DNA of 42,212 bases. Origin: Pseudomonadota bacterium. GTDB lineage: Bacteria; Pseudomonadota; Alphaproteobacteria; Acetobacterales; Acetobacteraceae. The stretch's first letter is position 1. Every line of letters starts with the position of its first letter. The stretch lies in assembly GCA_021782435.1 (NCBI GenBank), contig JAJXVA010000003.1, positions 1 through 42,212 on the forward strand, given 5' to 3'. The notes below the pieces were generated by a model. The model saw only the letters and a program-made list of their open reading frames with translations. It had not been told where the DNA came from and did no database searches. Below, in pieces: positions 27,800 through 37,534 of the stretch. A program made the position numbers and the translations under genes.

Positions 27800-27801
27800 G
27801 A

Positions 27802-28005
27802 TCAGGCGATATCGTCCGGTATCAACCGGCTCTCCAGCCAAGCCACTTCATCTTTGAGCAGCAGCTTGCGCTTTTTCAGCCGTTGCAGGTGTAACTGGTC
27901 CACCGGGCCGGTATCGACCAGGCGGGCAATCACCGTATCCAGGTCGCGGTGTTCGCTGCGCAACTGGTGCAGCTTCCGCAGCAGCGCATCGCGATCGGTC
28001 AGCAT
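27802..28005 (-). CDS. YdcH-like DUF465 protein
   Basis: A 67-residue, highly charged helical hairpin protein of the DUF465 (YdcH) family: [23 protein letters not shown], then [22 protein letters not shown]. Function unknown; such proteins are small coiled-coil-like and abundant in alphaproteobacteria. It directly precedes purE with two bases between stop and start. A second DUF465 gene is divergent, 199 bases away. Confidence 0.88.
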   Translation of the reverse strand: MLTDRDALLRKLHQLRSEHRDLDTVIARLVDTGPVDQLHLQRLKKRKLLLKDEVAWLESRLIPDDIA

Positions 28006-28204
28006 GGCGCGGCCATAGCACTTCGCTCAGCCCGGCGCCAACGCACATGACAAGTTTTCAATCCACTTTTCATCGCTTTAGGGTTGGAATTTTTAACCCG
28101 GACGGGCGTAGACTTGCCTCTCCGGTGCTAGCCGCCCCATGCGGTGCAGTCACTGGTCTCGCGTTTGCCTGTCGTTTATTTTTCACAGACGAGGTACCGC
28201 ACAC

Positions 28205-28384
28205 ATGAGCTTGCAGACCCGCTTGGCCAGCCTCAAAACACGTCACGCCACCCTTGAAATCCGCCTCGCGGACGAAGACCATCGCCCCCGGCCGGACAGT
28301 CACACGGTGGACCAGCTCAAACGGGAAAAACTGCGGCTCAAGGACGAAATGGAGCGACTCCAGCGTAATCTCGTCCCTAACTGA
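28205..28384 (+). CDS. YdcH-like DUF465 protein (second copy)
   Basis: A 59-residue DUF465 protein: MSLQTRLASLKTRHATLEIR, then VDQLKREKLRLKDEMERLQRN. The ATG at 28205 has GAGG ten bases upstream and lies at the end of an AT-richer leader. It is paralogous in form to the 67-residue DUF465 protein encoded divergently, sharing the (K)RxKLxLKDE core. The function is unknown. Confidence 0.85.
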   Translation: MSLQTRLASLKTRHATLEIRLADEDHRPRPDSHTVDQLKREKLRLKDEMERLQRNLVPN

Positions 28385-28442
28385 GCCCCGCGCGCTCGCC
28401 ATGGCCGCGCCCTGTCGGGGGCTCGGTCGTGGCGCCGCCGCC

Positions 28443-29018
28443 TCACGCGGCTTCGATGGTCGGCGCTGGTGGTGGCGGAACGGCATGACCTTCACGGGCC
28501 AAGCGCTCGTTGGATGCGGTCACCATGGCGTGCAAATCCGCTTGGGTGCAGAGGCCCAAAATCACCGGATCGCGCGGCTTGATGTTATTCGCGTTCCAGT
28601 GCGTACGGTCCCGCACTTTCTGGATCGTCTCCTTGGTCGTGCCCAACAGCTTGCTGATCTGGGCCTCGGTCAGTTGCGGATAGTTACGCAGCAAAAACAC
28701 AATGCCGTCCGGGCGGTCGTTACGCTTCGCCACCGGCGTGTATCGTGCACCGCGGCTGCGCTTCTGCACTGGCAACACTGTTTTTACCAGCGTCAGCCGC
28801 GCCGCCGGGTCAGCCTCGCAACGCTTGATCTCGTCCGCGGTCAACTGGTTGTTCGCCACCGGGTCGTAACCCACAATGCCCTGCGCCACCTCGCCATCCG
28901 CGATCGCCTGAACCTCGAGTGGGTGCAGACCGCAGAACTCGGCTATCTGAGTGAAGGTCAGGGCGGTTTTTTCGATCAGCCAAACGGCGGTCGCCTTCGG
29001 CATCAGCGGCAATGTCAT
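28443..29018 (-). CDS. TrcR-like cell-cycle transcriptional regulator (DUF1013)
   Basis: A 191-residue protein of the DUF1013 family, described in alphaproteobacteria as the cell-cycle regulator TrcR. The N-terminal segment MPKATAVWLIEKTALTFTQI runs into a helix-turn-helix-like AEFCGLHPLEVQAIADGEVAQGI. A second DNA-binding-like element is NYPQLTEAQISKLLGTTKET. ATG at 29018 is used because GAGGA lies about nine bases upstream and the family begins here. It is divergent from the DUF1192 gene. Confidence 0.9.
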   Translation of the reverse strand: MTLPLMPKATAVWLIEKTALTFTQIAEFCGLHPLEVQAIADGEVAQGIVGYDPVANNQLTADEIKRCEADPAARLTLVKTVLPVQKRSRGARYTPVAKRNDRPDGIVFLLRNYPQLTEAQISKLLGTTKETIQKVRDRTHWNANNIKPRDPVILGLCTQADLHAMVTASNERLAREGHAVPPPPAPTIEAA

Positions 29019-29179
29019 GGTCTCAATCCTCGTTCCGGCGGCGCGGGCGGCAATCAAGCCGCACCCGGCCCGGTTCCAGCCTGCGGCATCCTGTCGGAAG
29101 ACGCTGGATATGGACGTCGCATCCCCAGCCGGTCAAGGCTGGCAGCCACGAAATCTCCATGCCAAAGGGAAGATCAGAC

Positions 29180-29371
29180 ATGATCGAAGAAGAGCCGACC
29201 TCGCGCCACAAACCCGCACTGGAGCATCCCGTGCTCGATAGCTGGGGGGTCGCCGAGTTGAGCGCCTACATCGCGGCACTCAGCCAGGAGATCGCCCGAG
29301 CCGAAGCCGAAATCGCCCGCAAATCCAGCCATCGTTCAGCAGCGGAGGCGGTGTTCGGAAGAACGTCCTAG
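29180..29371 (+). CDS. DUF1192 small protein
   Basis: A 63-residue protein matching DUF1192: an acidic N-terminus, then WGVAELSAYIAALSQEIARA and EIARKSSHRSAAEAVF, forming one long helix. ATG at 29180 has AAGGGA upstream. It is divergent from the TrcR-like gene. Function unknown; conserved across alphaproteobacteria. Confidence 0.85.
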   Translation: MIEEEPTSRHKPALEHPVLDSWGVAELSAYIAALSQEIARAEAEIARKSSHRSAAEAVFGRTS

Positions 29372-29587
29372 AGTCTCCGCGCGCCCGCCTCAGGCCGATA
29401 TGGACCTGGGGAAGACCGTGACAGAGGCCAGCCTCCCCGCCGGGAATACGGGTCTTTACGAACGGTGATTGCCGCGAATACCAGAAGTTGCGTTTTTTCG
29501 TGCGCGTATTCGGCAAAAAAGTCACGAGCGGCTGCGGGATCGCAGCCAGCCTGACGATGTGAACCGGCGCCACGGCGGGCACCAATG

Positions 29588-29614
29588 AAAAAGGGGGCGC
29601 GCCTGCGCCCCCTT
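29588..29614 (-). terminator. Rho-independent terminator after hsp20
   Basis: AAGGGGGCGC (29591-29600) and GCGCCCCCTT (29605-29614) form a perfect ten-base stem with a four-base loop. Read on the minus strand it ends in a T-run (complement of 29588-29592), 18 bases after the hsp20 stop. Confidence 0.85.
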
Positions 29615-29631
29615 CGCCAGATACGCCCGGC

Positions 29632-30108
29632 TTAGGCCGCCTGCGCGCCCAACCGCGTGGTCTGCGCCGCATCGTTCGCCAAGCTCGGCTTACCAGTGCC
29701 AATCACAATCCGGCGCGGTTTCAGCGCTTCCGGCACCACACGCTTGAGCGAAACGTGCAGAAGCCCGTTCTGCAAATCGGCACCATCCACCACGATGTGG
29801 TCGGCCAGCACGAAGCGCCGCTCGAAGGCGCGGGTTGCGATCCCCCGATAGAGCATCTCAGCGCCGCCGGCCGGGTTGGCCAGCTTTCCGGCCACGACCA
29901 GGGTGTTTTCCTTGACCGTGAGTTCGACGTCCTCCGGCCCGAATCCGGCCACCGCCATAGTCAGGCTGTAGCTGTCTTCGCCGGTACGCTCGATATTATA
30001 GGGTGGGTACCCATTTCCCTCGCTGGTCAGCGCGCTGTCGGCCAAGCGGGCCAACCGGTCGAAGCCGATCGCGGTACGGAAAAGGGGCGAGAAATCAAAC
30101 GTGGTCAT
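29632..30108 (-). CDS. Small heat-shock protein, Hsp20/IbpA family
   Basis: A 158-residue alpha-crystallin-type chaperone that binds unfolding proteins. The N-terminal region FDFSPLFRTAIGFDRLARL and the crystallin domain PPYNIERTGEDSYSLTMAVAGF through GLLHVSLKR are typical of the IbpA class. The C-terminal IxI/V motif is in RRIVIG. ATG at 30108 is chosen because AGGAGG lies six bases upstream. The leader forms a ROSE-type thermometer, so translation is probably heat-controlled. A strong terminator follows. Confidence 0.95.
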   Translation of the reverse strand: MTTFDFSPLFRTAIGFDRLARLADSALTSEGNGYPPYNIERTGEDSYSLTMAVAGFGPEDVELTVKENTLVVAGKLANPAGGAEMLYRGIATRAFERRFVLADHIVVDGADLQNGLLHVSLKRVVPEALKPRRIVIGTGKPSLANDAAQTTRLGAQAA

Positions 30109-30200
30109 GACCATCCTCCTGAGGAGCAAAGGTTGCGTGATGGACCCCCGAATGGGCCGGTCCCAGCCTTTAAGCCCAGGAACCCCGCGCGGGCATTCCT
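30109..30200 (-). promoter_or_regulatory. ROSE-type RNA thermometer in the hsp20 leader
   Basis: The hsp20 leader folds as three hairpins. The first uses AGGAA/TTCCT around 30178-30200, the second GGACC/GGTCC around 30142-30163, and the third sequesters the ribosome site: TTTGCTCCTCAGGAGG at about 30114-30130 (minus strand). The conserved TTGCT opposite AGGAG, with a G facing G, is the hallmark of the ROSE element that melts on heating and frees the Shine-Dalgarno sequence. Confidence 0.8.
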
Positions 30201-30252
30201 GACGCCGCCCAATTGGTCACGAAAAAACCGGGAATCAAGACCCCAGCTAAGC

Positions 30253-30270
30253 CGGAGGCGACAGCCTCCG
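30253..30270 (-). terminator. Hairpin downstream of rpmE
   Basis: CGGAGGC and GCCTCCG (30253-30259, 30264-30270) pair around a four-base loop seven bases after the rpmE stop. The following bases are only weakly T-rich, so termination is likely but not certain. Confidence 0.45.
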
Positions 30271-30276
30271 CCCCGC

Positions 30277-30504
30277 TCAGCCCTTTTTCAGGCCCAGACC
30301 CGCGAACTTTTTGTTGAACTTCGCCACCTGGCCACCCGTATCCATGATGCGCTGCACCCCAGTCCAGGCCGGATGCGATTTCGGGTCCACGTCGAGCCTA
30401 AGGATATCCCCTTCCTTGCCGTAGCACGAACGGGTCTGAAACTCGGTCCCATCGGTCATGATGACAGTGATGGTATGGTAGTCGGGATGTCCGGTATCTT
30501 TCAC
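30277..30504 (-). CDS. rpmE: 50S ribosomal protein L31
   Basis: A 75-residue L31 protein of the large ribosomal subunit: [17 protein letters not shown], then [18 protein letters not shown] and [15 protein letters not shown]. The zinc-binding CxxC of the C+ form is absent (one Cys only), so it is the zinc-independent type common in alphaproteobacteria. GTG at 30504 is the start, with AAGGAG seven bases upstream. It is divergent from creA. Confidence 0.95.
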   Translation of the reverse strand: MKDTGHPDYHTITVIMTDGTEFQTRSCYGKEGDILRLDVDPKSHPAWTGVQRIMDTGGQVAKFNKKFAGLGLKKG

Positions 30505-30612
30505 AGCACAGCTCCTTAACGCCACCGATGCCGACCGGCGGCAGGCCCGGCGCCATACCAGCCACCACCCCCTGGCGCAAGCCAGACCCATCTCAACCCA
30601 GGAGACCCCGCA

Positions 30613-31080
30613 ATGCGCACCCGCCTCTGGCCCCTTCTGGCCGCCCTCACCGCCCTGCCGCTGCTGGCAACCGGCGCTGCCGCGCAAACCCGCATCGGCT
30701 CGTTCGCCACCAGTTTCCGTTGGTTCGGCCCCGATGACCGGGTGGTGGTGGAACGCTACGACGACCCGGAAATACCCAACGTCTCGTGTTACTTGTCGCG
30801 CGCGGCCACCGGCGGTATCAAGGGCGGGCTGGGGTTCGCCGAGGATCCGTCGCGTTTCTCCATCGCCTGCCGTGCCACCGGCCCGGTCACGATTCCGCCC
30901 AACCTCCCGCGCAAGGAGGTAGTGGCTTTCGCGTCGGCCAGCCTGTTTTTCAAAACCTTCCAGATCCACCGTATGGTCGATCGCCAGCGCGGCGTGCTGC
31001 TTTACGTCGTCATCAGCACCAAACTCATCAAAGGCTCGCCTTACAACGCCATCAGCGCCATCGCCACCAGCACCAAATGA
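30613..31080 (+). CDS. creA: CreA family protein, secreted
   Basis: A 155-residue periplasmic protein of the CreA family, whose role is unknown. Signal peptide: [21 protein letters not shown]. Family features: [34 protein letters not shown], and [22 protein letters not shown] at 30613 has AGGAG nine bases upstream. It overlaps the AlkA-type gene by four bases (ATGA). Confidence 0.93.
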   Translation: MRTRLWPLLAALTALPLLATGAAAQTRIGSFATSFRWFGPDDRVVVERYDDPEIPNVSCYLSRAATGGIKGGLGFAEDPSRFSIACRATGPVTIPPNLPRKEVVAFASASLFFKTFQIHRMVDRQRGVLLYVVISTKLIKGSPYNAISAIATSTK

Positions 31081-31712
31081 TGCCCCCGGCGCGACCCGAC
31101 CCGGCCGCAACCCTCTGTCGTCTCGACCCGCGCTTCAGGCCGACGGTCAAAGCCGCCGGCCCCTGCGCCCTGTGCCCGGACCCGCGCGAACCATACGAGG
31201 CCCTGGTTCGCGCCATCGCCAGCCAGCAGGTGCATGGCAACGCCGCCCGCGCCATGCTTGGTCGGCTCATCGCCCTGTTTCCCGGCCAGCCCTTTCCCAA
31301 CCCCACGCAGCTACGCGCGCTGACCTCGGATCAGCTCCGCGGCTGCGGCTTCTCGGCCGCCAAATCCACCGCCATTCTGGGCATCGCCGACGCCGTCCTG
31401 ACCCACCTCATTCCTACCCGCGCCGAGGCCGAGGCCTTCGACGATGCCACCCTCATCGCCCACCTCACCTCGCTGCGCGGCATCGGGCGCTGGACCGTCG
31501 AAATGTTGCTGATCTTCACCCTGCACCGGCCGGACGTGCTACCTGTCGATGATTTTGGCATCCGCGAGGGGTACCGCCGGCTCGTTGGCGAAGAAACCCA
31601 GCCGAGACCCCGCCAGCTGGCCGAAATCGGCCAGGCCTGGGCGCCGGTCCGCTCCACTGCCTCCTGGTATTTGTGGCGCATCGCCGATAGCGGCAAGCAG
31701 AAATCCGCATAA
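31077..31712 (+). CDS. DNA-3-methyladenine glycosylase, AlkA/HhH-GPD family
   Basis: A 211-residue base-excision repair glycosylase that removes alkylated bases. The helix-hairpin-helix motif is [15 protein letters not shown], with the catalytic Asp shortly after in LPVDDFGIR. Earlier conserved parts are [13 protein letters not shown] and [11 protein letters not shown]. It lacks the N-terminal domain of E. coli AlkA and resembles the yeast Mag1-like single-domain form. ATG at 31077 overlaps the creA stop (an ATGATG pair). Confidence 0.93.
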   Translation: MMPPARPDPAATLCRLDPRFRPTVKAAGPCALCPDPREPYEALVRAIASQQVHGNAARAMLGRLIALFPGQPFPNPTQLRALTSDQLRGCGFSAAKSTAILGIADAVLTHLIPTRAEAEAFDDATLIAHLTSLRGIGRWTVEMLLIFTLHRPDVLPVDDFGIREGYRRLVGEETQPRPRQLAEIGQAWAPVRSTASWYLWRIADSGKQKSA

Positions 31713-32048
31713 TGGCTGCGCCGCCGGGACAGCGCGATATCGTCTTAGCGGGTCATCGGTATCGCCCAGCGATGAAATTTGGAAAATCAGGACATTTCTC
31801 CGGCCTGTGGATAAATCCAAATCGGTGAAAACCGTCTTGTCATTTTCGCCATTCCAAAGCACCAAGACACGTCCAAGACACCGGCACCACGGACCCGGGA
31901 GGCAAGCGAGCGCGTGGCTTTCGCGCCGCAAATCCCGAAAGGCCGCGGCGATCCAAGCCATTTTTCGCAGTTGCGAGACGCCAAGAATTGTCGCAATCCT
32001 GCACCGGGGCGTGCTTATGCGCTCCCGCCAACACCCGGAGTTTCAACC
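31713..32048. other. Intergenic region with one DnaA-box-like sequence
   Basis: About 336 bases without a supported gene. TGTGGATAA at 31806-31814 is an exact 9-base DnaA box (reverse orientation) in an AT-richer patch. No cluster of boxes or origin-like neighbours is present, so this is noted as a single site only. Confidence 0.5.
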
Positions 32049-32270
32049 ATGAGTCTACGTCACCAGGCCGGCGCCGCCGCTGTGCTGTTGCTGATGACCA
32101 GCGCTGTTGCCCTGGCGCAAACGGCACCCGCCGCCCCGGCCGCCGCTCCGGCTGCAGCCAGCCCGGCCGCGACCGCCACCAAGACCAGCACCAAGTCGCA
32201 CCATCATCACAGGCACCATCACCATCATCACCACCACCACAAGAAGGCCAGCAAGCCCACGGGTAACTGA
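32049..32270 (+). CDS. Small secreted poly-histidine protein
   Basis: A 73-residue protein with a signal peptide (QAGAAAVLLLMTSAVALA, cut before QTAP), an Ala/Pro-rich linker, and a C-terminal run HHHHRHHHHHHHHH followed by KKASK. Thirteen histidines in fourteen residues make metal binding (nickel, zinc or copper) in the periplasm likely. ATG at 32049 has GGAG eight bases upstream. The gene sits alone before convergent hemB. I know no named family; unlike HypB-type His tails it has no enzyme domain. Confidence 0.75.
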   Translation: MSLRHQAGAAAVLLLMTSAVALAQTAPAAPAAAPAAASPAATATKTSTKSHHHHRHHHHHHHHHKKASKPTGN

Positions 32271-32280
32271 GACCCCGGGC

Positions 32281-32320
32281 GCCATGGGTTGGGCCGCGAG
32301 CCGGCGGCGCCACCCATGGC
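32281..32320. terminator. Inverted repeat between convergent genes
   Basis: GCCATGGGT (32281-32289) and ACCCATGGC (32312-32320) form a nine-base stem between the poly-His gene and hemB. It could stop transcription in both directions, but no U-run is present. Confidence 0.4.
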
Positions 32321-32335
32321 TTACCCGGTTCGCGG

Positions 32336-34013
<1,678 letters not shown>

Positions 34014-35636
34014 ATGTCAATACATCAGGTAACGCTCGGCGCAACCGCGCTGGCGCTTTGGGCCGGCACCGCGCTCGCCGCGCCCGCCATTTCACTGCAC
34101 CCTAACAAGGCGCATCCCGGCGGCACCGTGGTGGTCGATGGCAGCGGCTTCGCCGCCTCGGAACCGGTTGATATCTACCTCGACACGACCGACCTGCAAC
34201 TTACCGCCAGCAATGCCAGCGGCAGCTTCAAGCAGAAAATTACCGTGCCAACCACTTTGCAGCCCGGCAAGCACAACGTCACCGCCGTCGGCCAGGTCAG
34301 CAACACCGCCGCGACCGCCGTGCTGCTGAATTTGTGGGATTGGGGGATGGCAGGGTTCAACGGCCAGGAGACCTATAACAACCCGAATGAAACCGCGATC
34401 ACCGACGCAACGGTCCCCCAGCTCGCGCAATTATGGCATGTAGACATCCCACTTAACCCCTATGAAAAGGAAGCCGACTGGGGCTCACCGGTTGTCTCTC
34501 GCGGCAAGCTGTATATACCGCTCAACAATGGCTCAGCGCAGGGCACCTCGGGCGGCGGTGAAATCGTGGCCTTAGACGCATTGACCGGGGCACAACGCTG
34601 GCAGGCGACCCTTTCCGGGCTGATCTACACGAGCCTGGCGGCGGCAAAGGGCATCGTTTACGCTGCCAGCAGCAATATGTTGACCGCGCTGAGCGGCAGG
34701 GACGGTAAAATTCTCTGGCAGCAACCCGTGGCTACCCCAACCACGGCACCCGGATATGGTGCCGCCTGTGGCATCACGCTTGACAGCGGCACGCTGTATT
34801 TCCCCGGTACCGATGGTACCTTATCGGCTTTCTCCGCCGATACAGGTTCGCTTCTGTGGTCCGCCACCGCGGATTCCGCCCTCTGCGCGCCGCCTTCCGT
34901 CGCGAACGGTCAGGTCTATGTCGCATCAGCCACGGGCACGATAGACCAGTTCAACGCGACGACTGGTGTGCTCGTCAACAGCGTCGCCGGCCCCGGCAAT
35001 GGCGATCAATTCTCTACGGCCATCGCGAACAACGAACTGATAGACTTCGAATATTCTTTTGCATCTAATAGTTACCTTTCGACTTACGGACTGGGAACTC
35101 TGGTCCCGATTTTACCTTTGTCAAGTAACAACACCGCCGGTGCTGTTTTTCCTATTCAGGGAACATCAGGCGTGTCTGTAAACTACAACGTCACGCAAAT
35201 GTTCGATCTCACGACTGGTGCCATAACAAACTCAGGCAAATGCGCCAACGCCACGGGAGCAACTGGGGGACTCATCAGTGATAGCGCCATTTCCGGTACG
35301 ATCGCGTGGGCGCGCTACGAGTCAGGAAACACTGACCCCTTTCCGGTGGTTTTAACGGCGTGCGATGCCAACACGGGGAACCAGCTGTGGCAGGGTATGG
35401 AGTGGACGGCGAACGATCCTAATTTAACTGGTCAGGGGGATTATAGTCGCGGCCCGGTCATCGCAAACGGCATCGTCTATGATATCGTCGCCAGTGATAG
35501 CACTGCCGCGCCGACGGCTTATGCCCATGTCAGCGCGTTTTCGGTCAACGGTATCGCGCCATACAGCATGGCAACCCCACCCGCACCCAACCTCGCCGAT
35601 CTCCACCCCGATCCTCACCTGCGCATGACCAACTAA
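34014..35636 (+). CDS. Secreted PQQ-type beta-propeller protein with N-terminal Ig-like domain
   Basis: A 540-residue exported protein. Signal peptide (TLGATALALWAGTALA), then an Ig/TIG-like beta domain (about 20-105, with GGTVVVDGSGFAASEPVDIYLD), then repeated propeller blades: IVALDALTGAQRWQATL, LTALSGRDGKILWQQPV, LSAFSADTGSLLWSATA and IDQFNATTGVLVNSV. Blade repeats of the AxDxxTGxxxW type are those of quinoprotein dehydrogenases and BamB, but no PQQ active-site residues can be identified, so it may be a binding rather than an enzymatic propeller. Around 35040-35350 the sequence is richer in A and T than its surroundings. GAGGGG lies upstream of the ATG. Substrate unknown. Confidence 0.8.
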   Translation: MSIHQVTLGATALALWAGTALAAPAISLHPNKAHPGGTVVVDGSGFAASEPVDIYLDTTDLQLTASNASGSFKQKITVPTTLQPGKHNVTAVGQVSNTAATAVLLNLWDWGMAGFNGQETYNNPNETAITDATVPQLAQLWHVDIPLNPYEKEADWGSPVVSRGKLYIPLNNGSAQGTSGGGEIVALDALTGAQRWQATLSGLIYTSLAAAKGIVYAASSNMLTALSGRDGKILWQQPVATPTTAPGYGAACGITLDSGTLYFPGTDGTLSAFSADTGSLLWSATADSALCAPPSVANGQVYVASATGTIDQFNATTGVLVNSVAGPGNGDQFSTAIANNELIDFEYSFASNSYLSTYGLGTLVPILPLSSNNTAGAVFPIQGTSGVSVNYNVTQMFDLTTGAITNSGKCANATGATGGLISDSAISGTIAWARYESGNTDPFPVVLTACDANTGNQLWQGMEWTANDPNLTGQGDYSRGPVIANGIVYDIVASDSTAAPTAYAHVSAFSVNGIAPYSMATPPAPNLADLHPDPHLRMTN

Positions 35637-35650
35637 GCGGTGTCGCGCCA

Positions 35651-35680
35651 ACCCGGCATCGGAAAATTCCGATGCCGGGT
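35651..35680. terminator. Perfect hairpin after the beta-propeller gene
   Basis: ACCCGGCATCGGAA (35651-35664) and TTCCGATGCCGGGT (35667-35680) form a fourteen-base perfect inverted repeat with two bases between, 14 bases after the stop codon. There is no T-run; a transcription stop or mRNA-end stabiliser is likely. Confidence 0.6.
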
Positions 35681-35921
35681 CCGCCCGTGCCTTTTCATGG
35701 CGGCGGCCGTCGCGTGGCAACGCCATCCCCGTTCGCGCCGGGCGGCTTCGGCCCCAAGGCGCGGTGGTGCGCAGCATCGGCCGATGCCCCGCACGGGCAC
35801 CCTTGCCGGGCTGCAAGCACTATATTAGGCTCAGAACGGGGAATTCAGGCTCCCCATCAGACGCAATGTCCAAGCCCTGTTGGTCCGTCGCGCCCGCGAC
35901 GGTTTGCGGAAGGTTTCGACA

Positions 35922-36626
35922 GTGAAGCGTCCACGTCATCGTTTTCTGGTTGCGGTCACAATCGGCGCCATGGTCGCCGCGCCGCCCCCCGCCCGCGCCT
36001 TCTGGCTGTTGGGCTTCTCGACCGCCGATACGGTGCCCACCGGGCAGTTCGCCGCCATTGCCGGTACTGGCGGGCAATACAGCTCGGTCGGTAGTCCCGC
36101 CTATGGCAGTTTCACGCCGTTTCTGGCGCACGCCGGCATCCGCTACGGTCTGACTGATAATTTCGACATCGGCTACAGGCTCACCACCCTGCCGTTGCCG
36201 TTCAGTTCCGTCGGGCCGACTTTGGGTGGGGAAATCGACGGTAAACTGCGCCTGACGCCGCGCGGCAACCCGTTTCAGGCGGCCATTATCGCGGGCATGG
36301 GCTATGCCTATCTGCAACTGCAGGGCGCGCAGCGTAACGCCTACAGCCCCGGCGTGGACCTGACATTGAGCCGGCGCCTCGGCAGTGGCATCACCGGCAT
36401 CGCCGAACTGCGCTACGTCTACACCGCCATTCCGAGCGCCGTGGGCGGTGCCACGGCCAATGCGGTCAGCGCCGCGGGCGTCGATCTGGGTAGCCGCATC
36501 GCCATCAACCAGCGCGTGGGCCTGGTGCCGGAACTGGGGCTGTTCCGCCTGAACGGCGCCATCGGTGGGCGCGACCAGCGCGGCTATGGGCTGCAATACG
36601 GTGTGGTGCTCAGTTTCAAAATCTGA
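35922..36626 (+). CDS. Outer-membrane beta-barrel-like protein of unknown function
   Basis: A 234-residue protein with a signal peptide (FLVAVTIGAMVAAPPPARA, cut before FWLLGF). The mature part is a series of amphipathic strands (TPFLAHAGIRYGLTDNFDIGYRL-type, DGKLRLTPRG, VDLTLSRRLGSG, IAELRYVYTA) ending in the aromatic LQYGVVLSFKI, typical of a small outer-membrane barrel. GTG at 35922 is used: GGAAGG lies about eight bases upstream. No family is recognised. It is about 285 bases from the beta-propeller gene and probably separate. Confidence 0.7.
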   Translation: MKRPRHRFLVAVTIGAMVAAPPPARAFWLLGFSTADTVPTGQFAAIAGTGGQYSSVGSPAYGSFTPFLAHAGIRYGLTDNFDIGYRLTTLPLPFSSVGPTLGGEIDGKLRLTPRGNPFQAAIIAGMGYAYLQLQGAQRNAYSPGVDLTLSRRLGSGITGIAELRYVYTAIPSAVGGATANAVSAAGVDLGSRIAINQRVGLVPELGLFRLNGAIGGRDQRGYGLQYGVVLSFKI

Positions 36627-36746
36627 CGGCATGCGCCGCCGGCCGACGAAATGCCATACGCCCTCACCCGCCGGTGGCGAAGCCAGGGCGCCCCCGGTCT
36701 ATGCCCGAAAGTCGGAACATATCCCCCCAAAGGGGGAAAAACTACG

Positions 36747-37523
36747 TCAGCCCCCCGCCATCGCCTTGCGCACCGCCGGGGCGATCCGCGCGGCAATTTC
36801 AGCGGCCGCGGTGGCATCGGGGTGCAGGGGCGGGTCGGGCGGCGTGAGATGCGGGTCTATGAACCGCGAATCATCGATACGACCGTCATGCACGAAAACC
36901 GACGTGACATCGACATAACTGACATAAGGCACCGCGCCGCCGCCATAGCGCGCGGCGAGGCCAGCATTGATTTCGCGTGTGTTCGCGGCAACCCATGTCC
37001 CCCGATCCGCCGGCAGAACGCTGAGCAGAATGACCGGCGTGAGCGGCATATGCTGGTGAATGGCCTCGAGATCGGCGCGAATGCCGGCCAGGGTTTCGGC
37101 GGCGCCCCAATGTGGCCGACCCAGATTATTGGCGCCGATCAGCAGAATCGCCGCTTTCGGGTCGCCCGCCGTGCCGCGCACGGCGCCCTCGCCATGGTCC
37201 AACCGCCACAACAGGCTGGCCGTGGTATCGCCCTTGAAGCCGAGATTGAGCGGGTGATAGCGGCCGTAAAACCGCTGCCAGACCGCGGGCCAGTTGGAGT
37301 CCGGCGTGGTGCCGACGCGCTCGAAATTCTGCGTGATCGAATCGCCGTAATATACGAGGTCGAACCGCCCATGCCTGATCTCGGCCTGTTTGGCCGCGAA
37401 CCGCGCCCGCCACCAGGGCAGATCCATGCGCCCTATCGGCACCGCCGCCAGCACCACGGCCGCGGCCAGCGCCGCCCCCCCAAGGCCAAGCCAGGTCGCC
37501 GCCACCAGTAACGCTCTGCGCAT
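36747..37523 (-). CDS. SGNH/GDSL-family hydrolase, membrane-anchored or secreted
   Basis: A 258-residue lipase/esterase-type hydrolase. N-terminal hydrophobic segment (LLVAATWLGLGGAALAAAVVLA), then block I YYGDSITQNF with the nucleophile Ser, block II GFKGDTT, block III IGANN, and block V HPDA with the catalytic Asp and His. It resembles the bacterial GDSL proteins acting on acylated sugars or cell-wall components. ATG at 37523 has AAGGGG seven bases upstream; a longer in-frame ATG would overlap uppP. It follows uppP by 11 bases, probably in the same transcript. Confidence 0.85.
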   Translation of the reverse strand: MRRALLVAATWLGLGGAALAAAVVLAAVPIGRMDLPWWRARFAAKQAEIRHGRFDLVYYGDSITQNFERVGTTPDSNWPAVWQRFYGRYHPLNLGFKGDTTASLLWRLDHGEGAVRGTAGDPKAAILLIGANNLGRPHWGAAETLAGIRADLEAIHQHMPLTPVILLSVLPADRGTWVAANTREINAGLAARYGGGAVPYVSYVDVTSVFVHDGRIDDSRFIDPHLTPPDPPLHPDATAAAEIAARIAPAVRKAMAGG

Positions 37524-37534
37524 GCTATGCCCCT

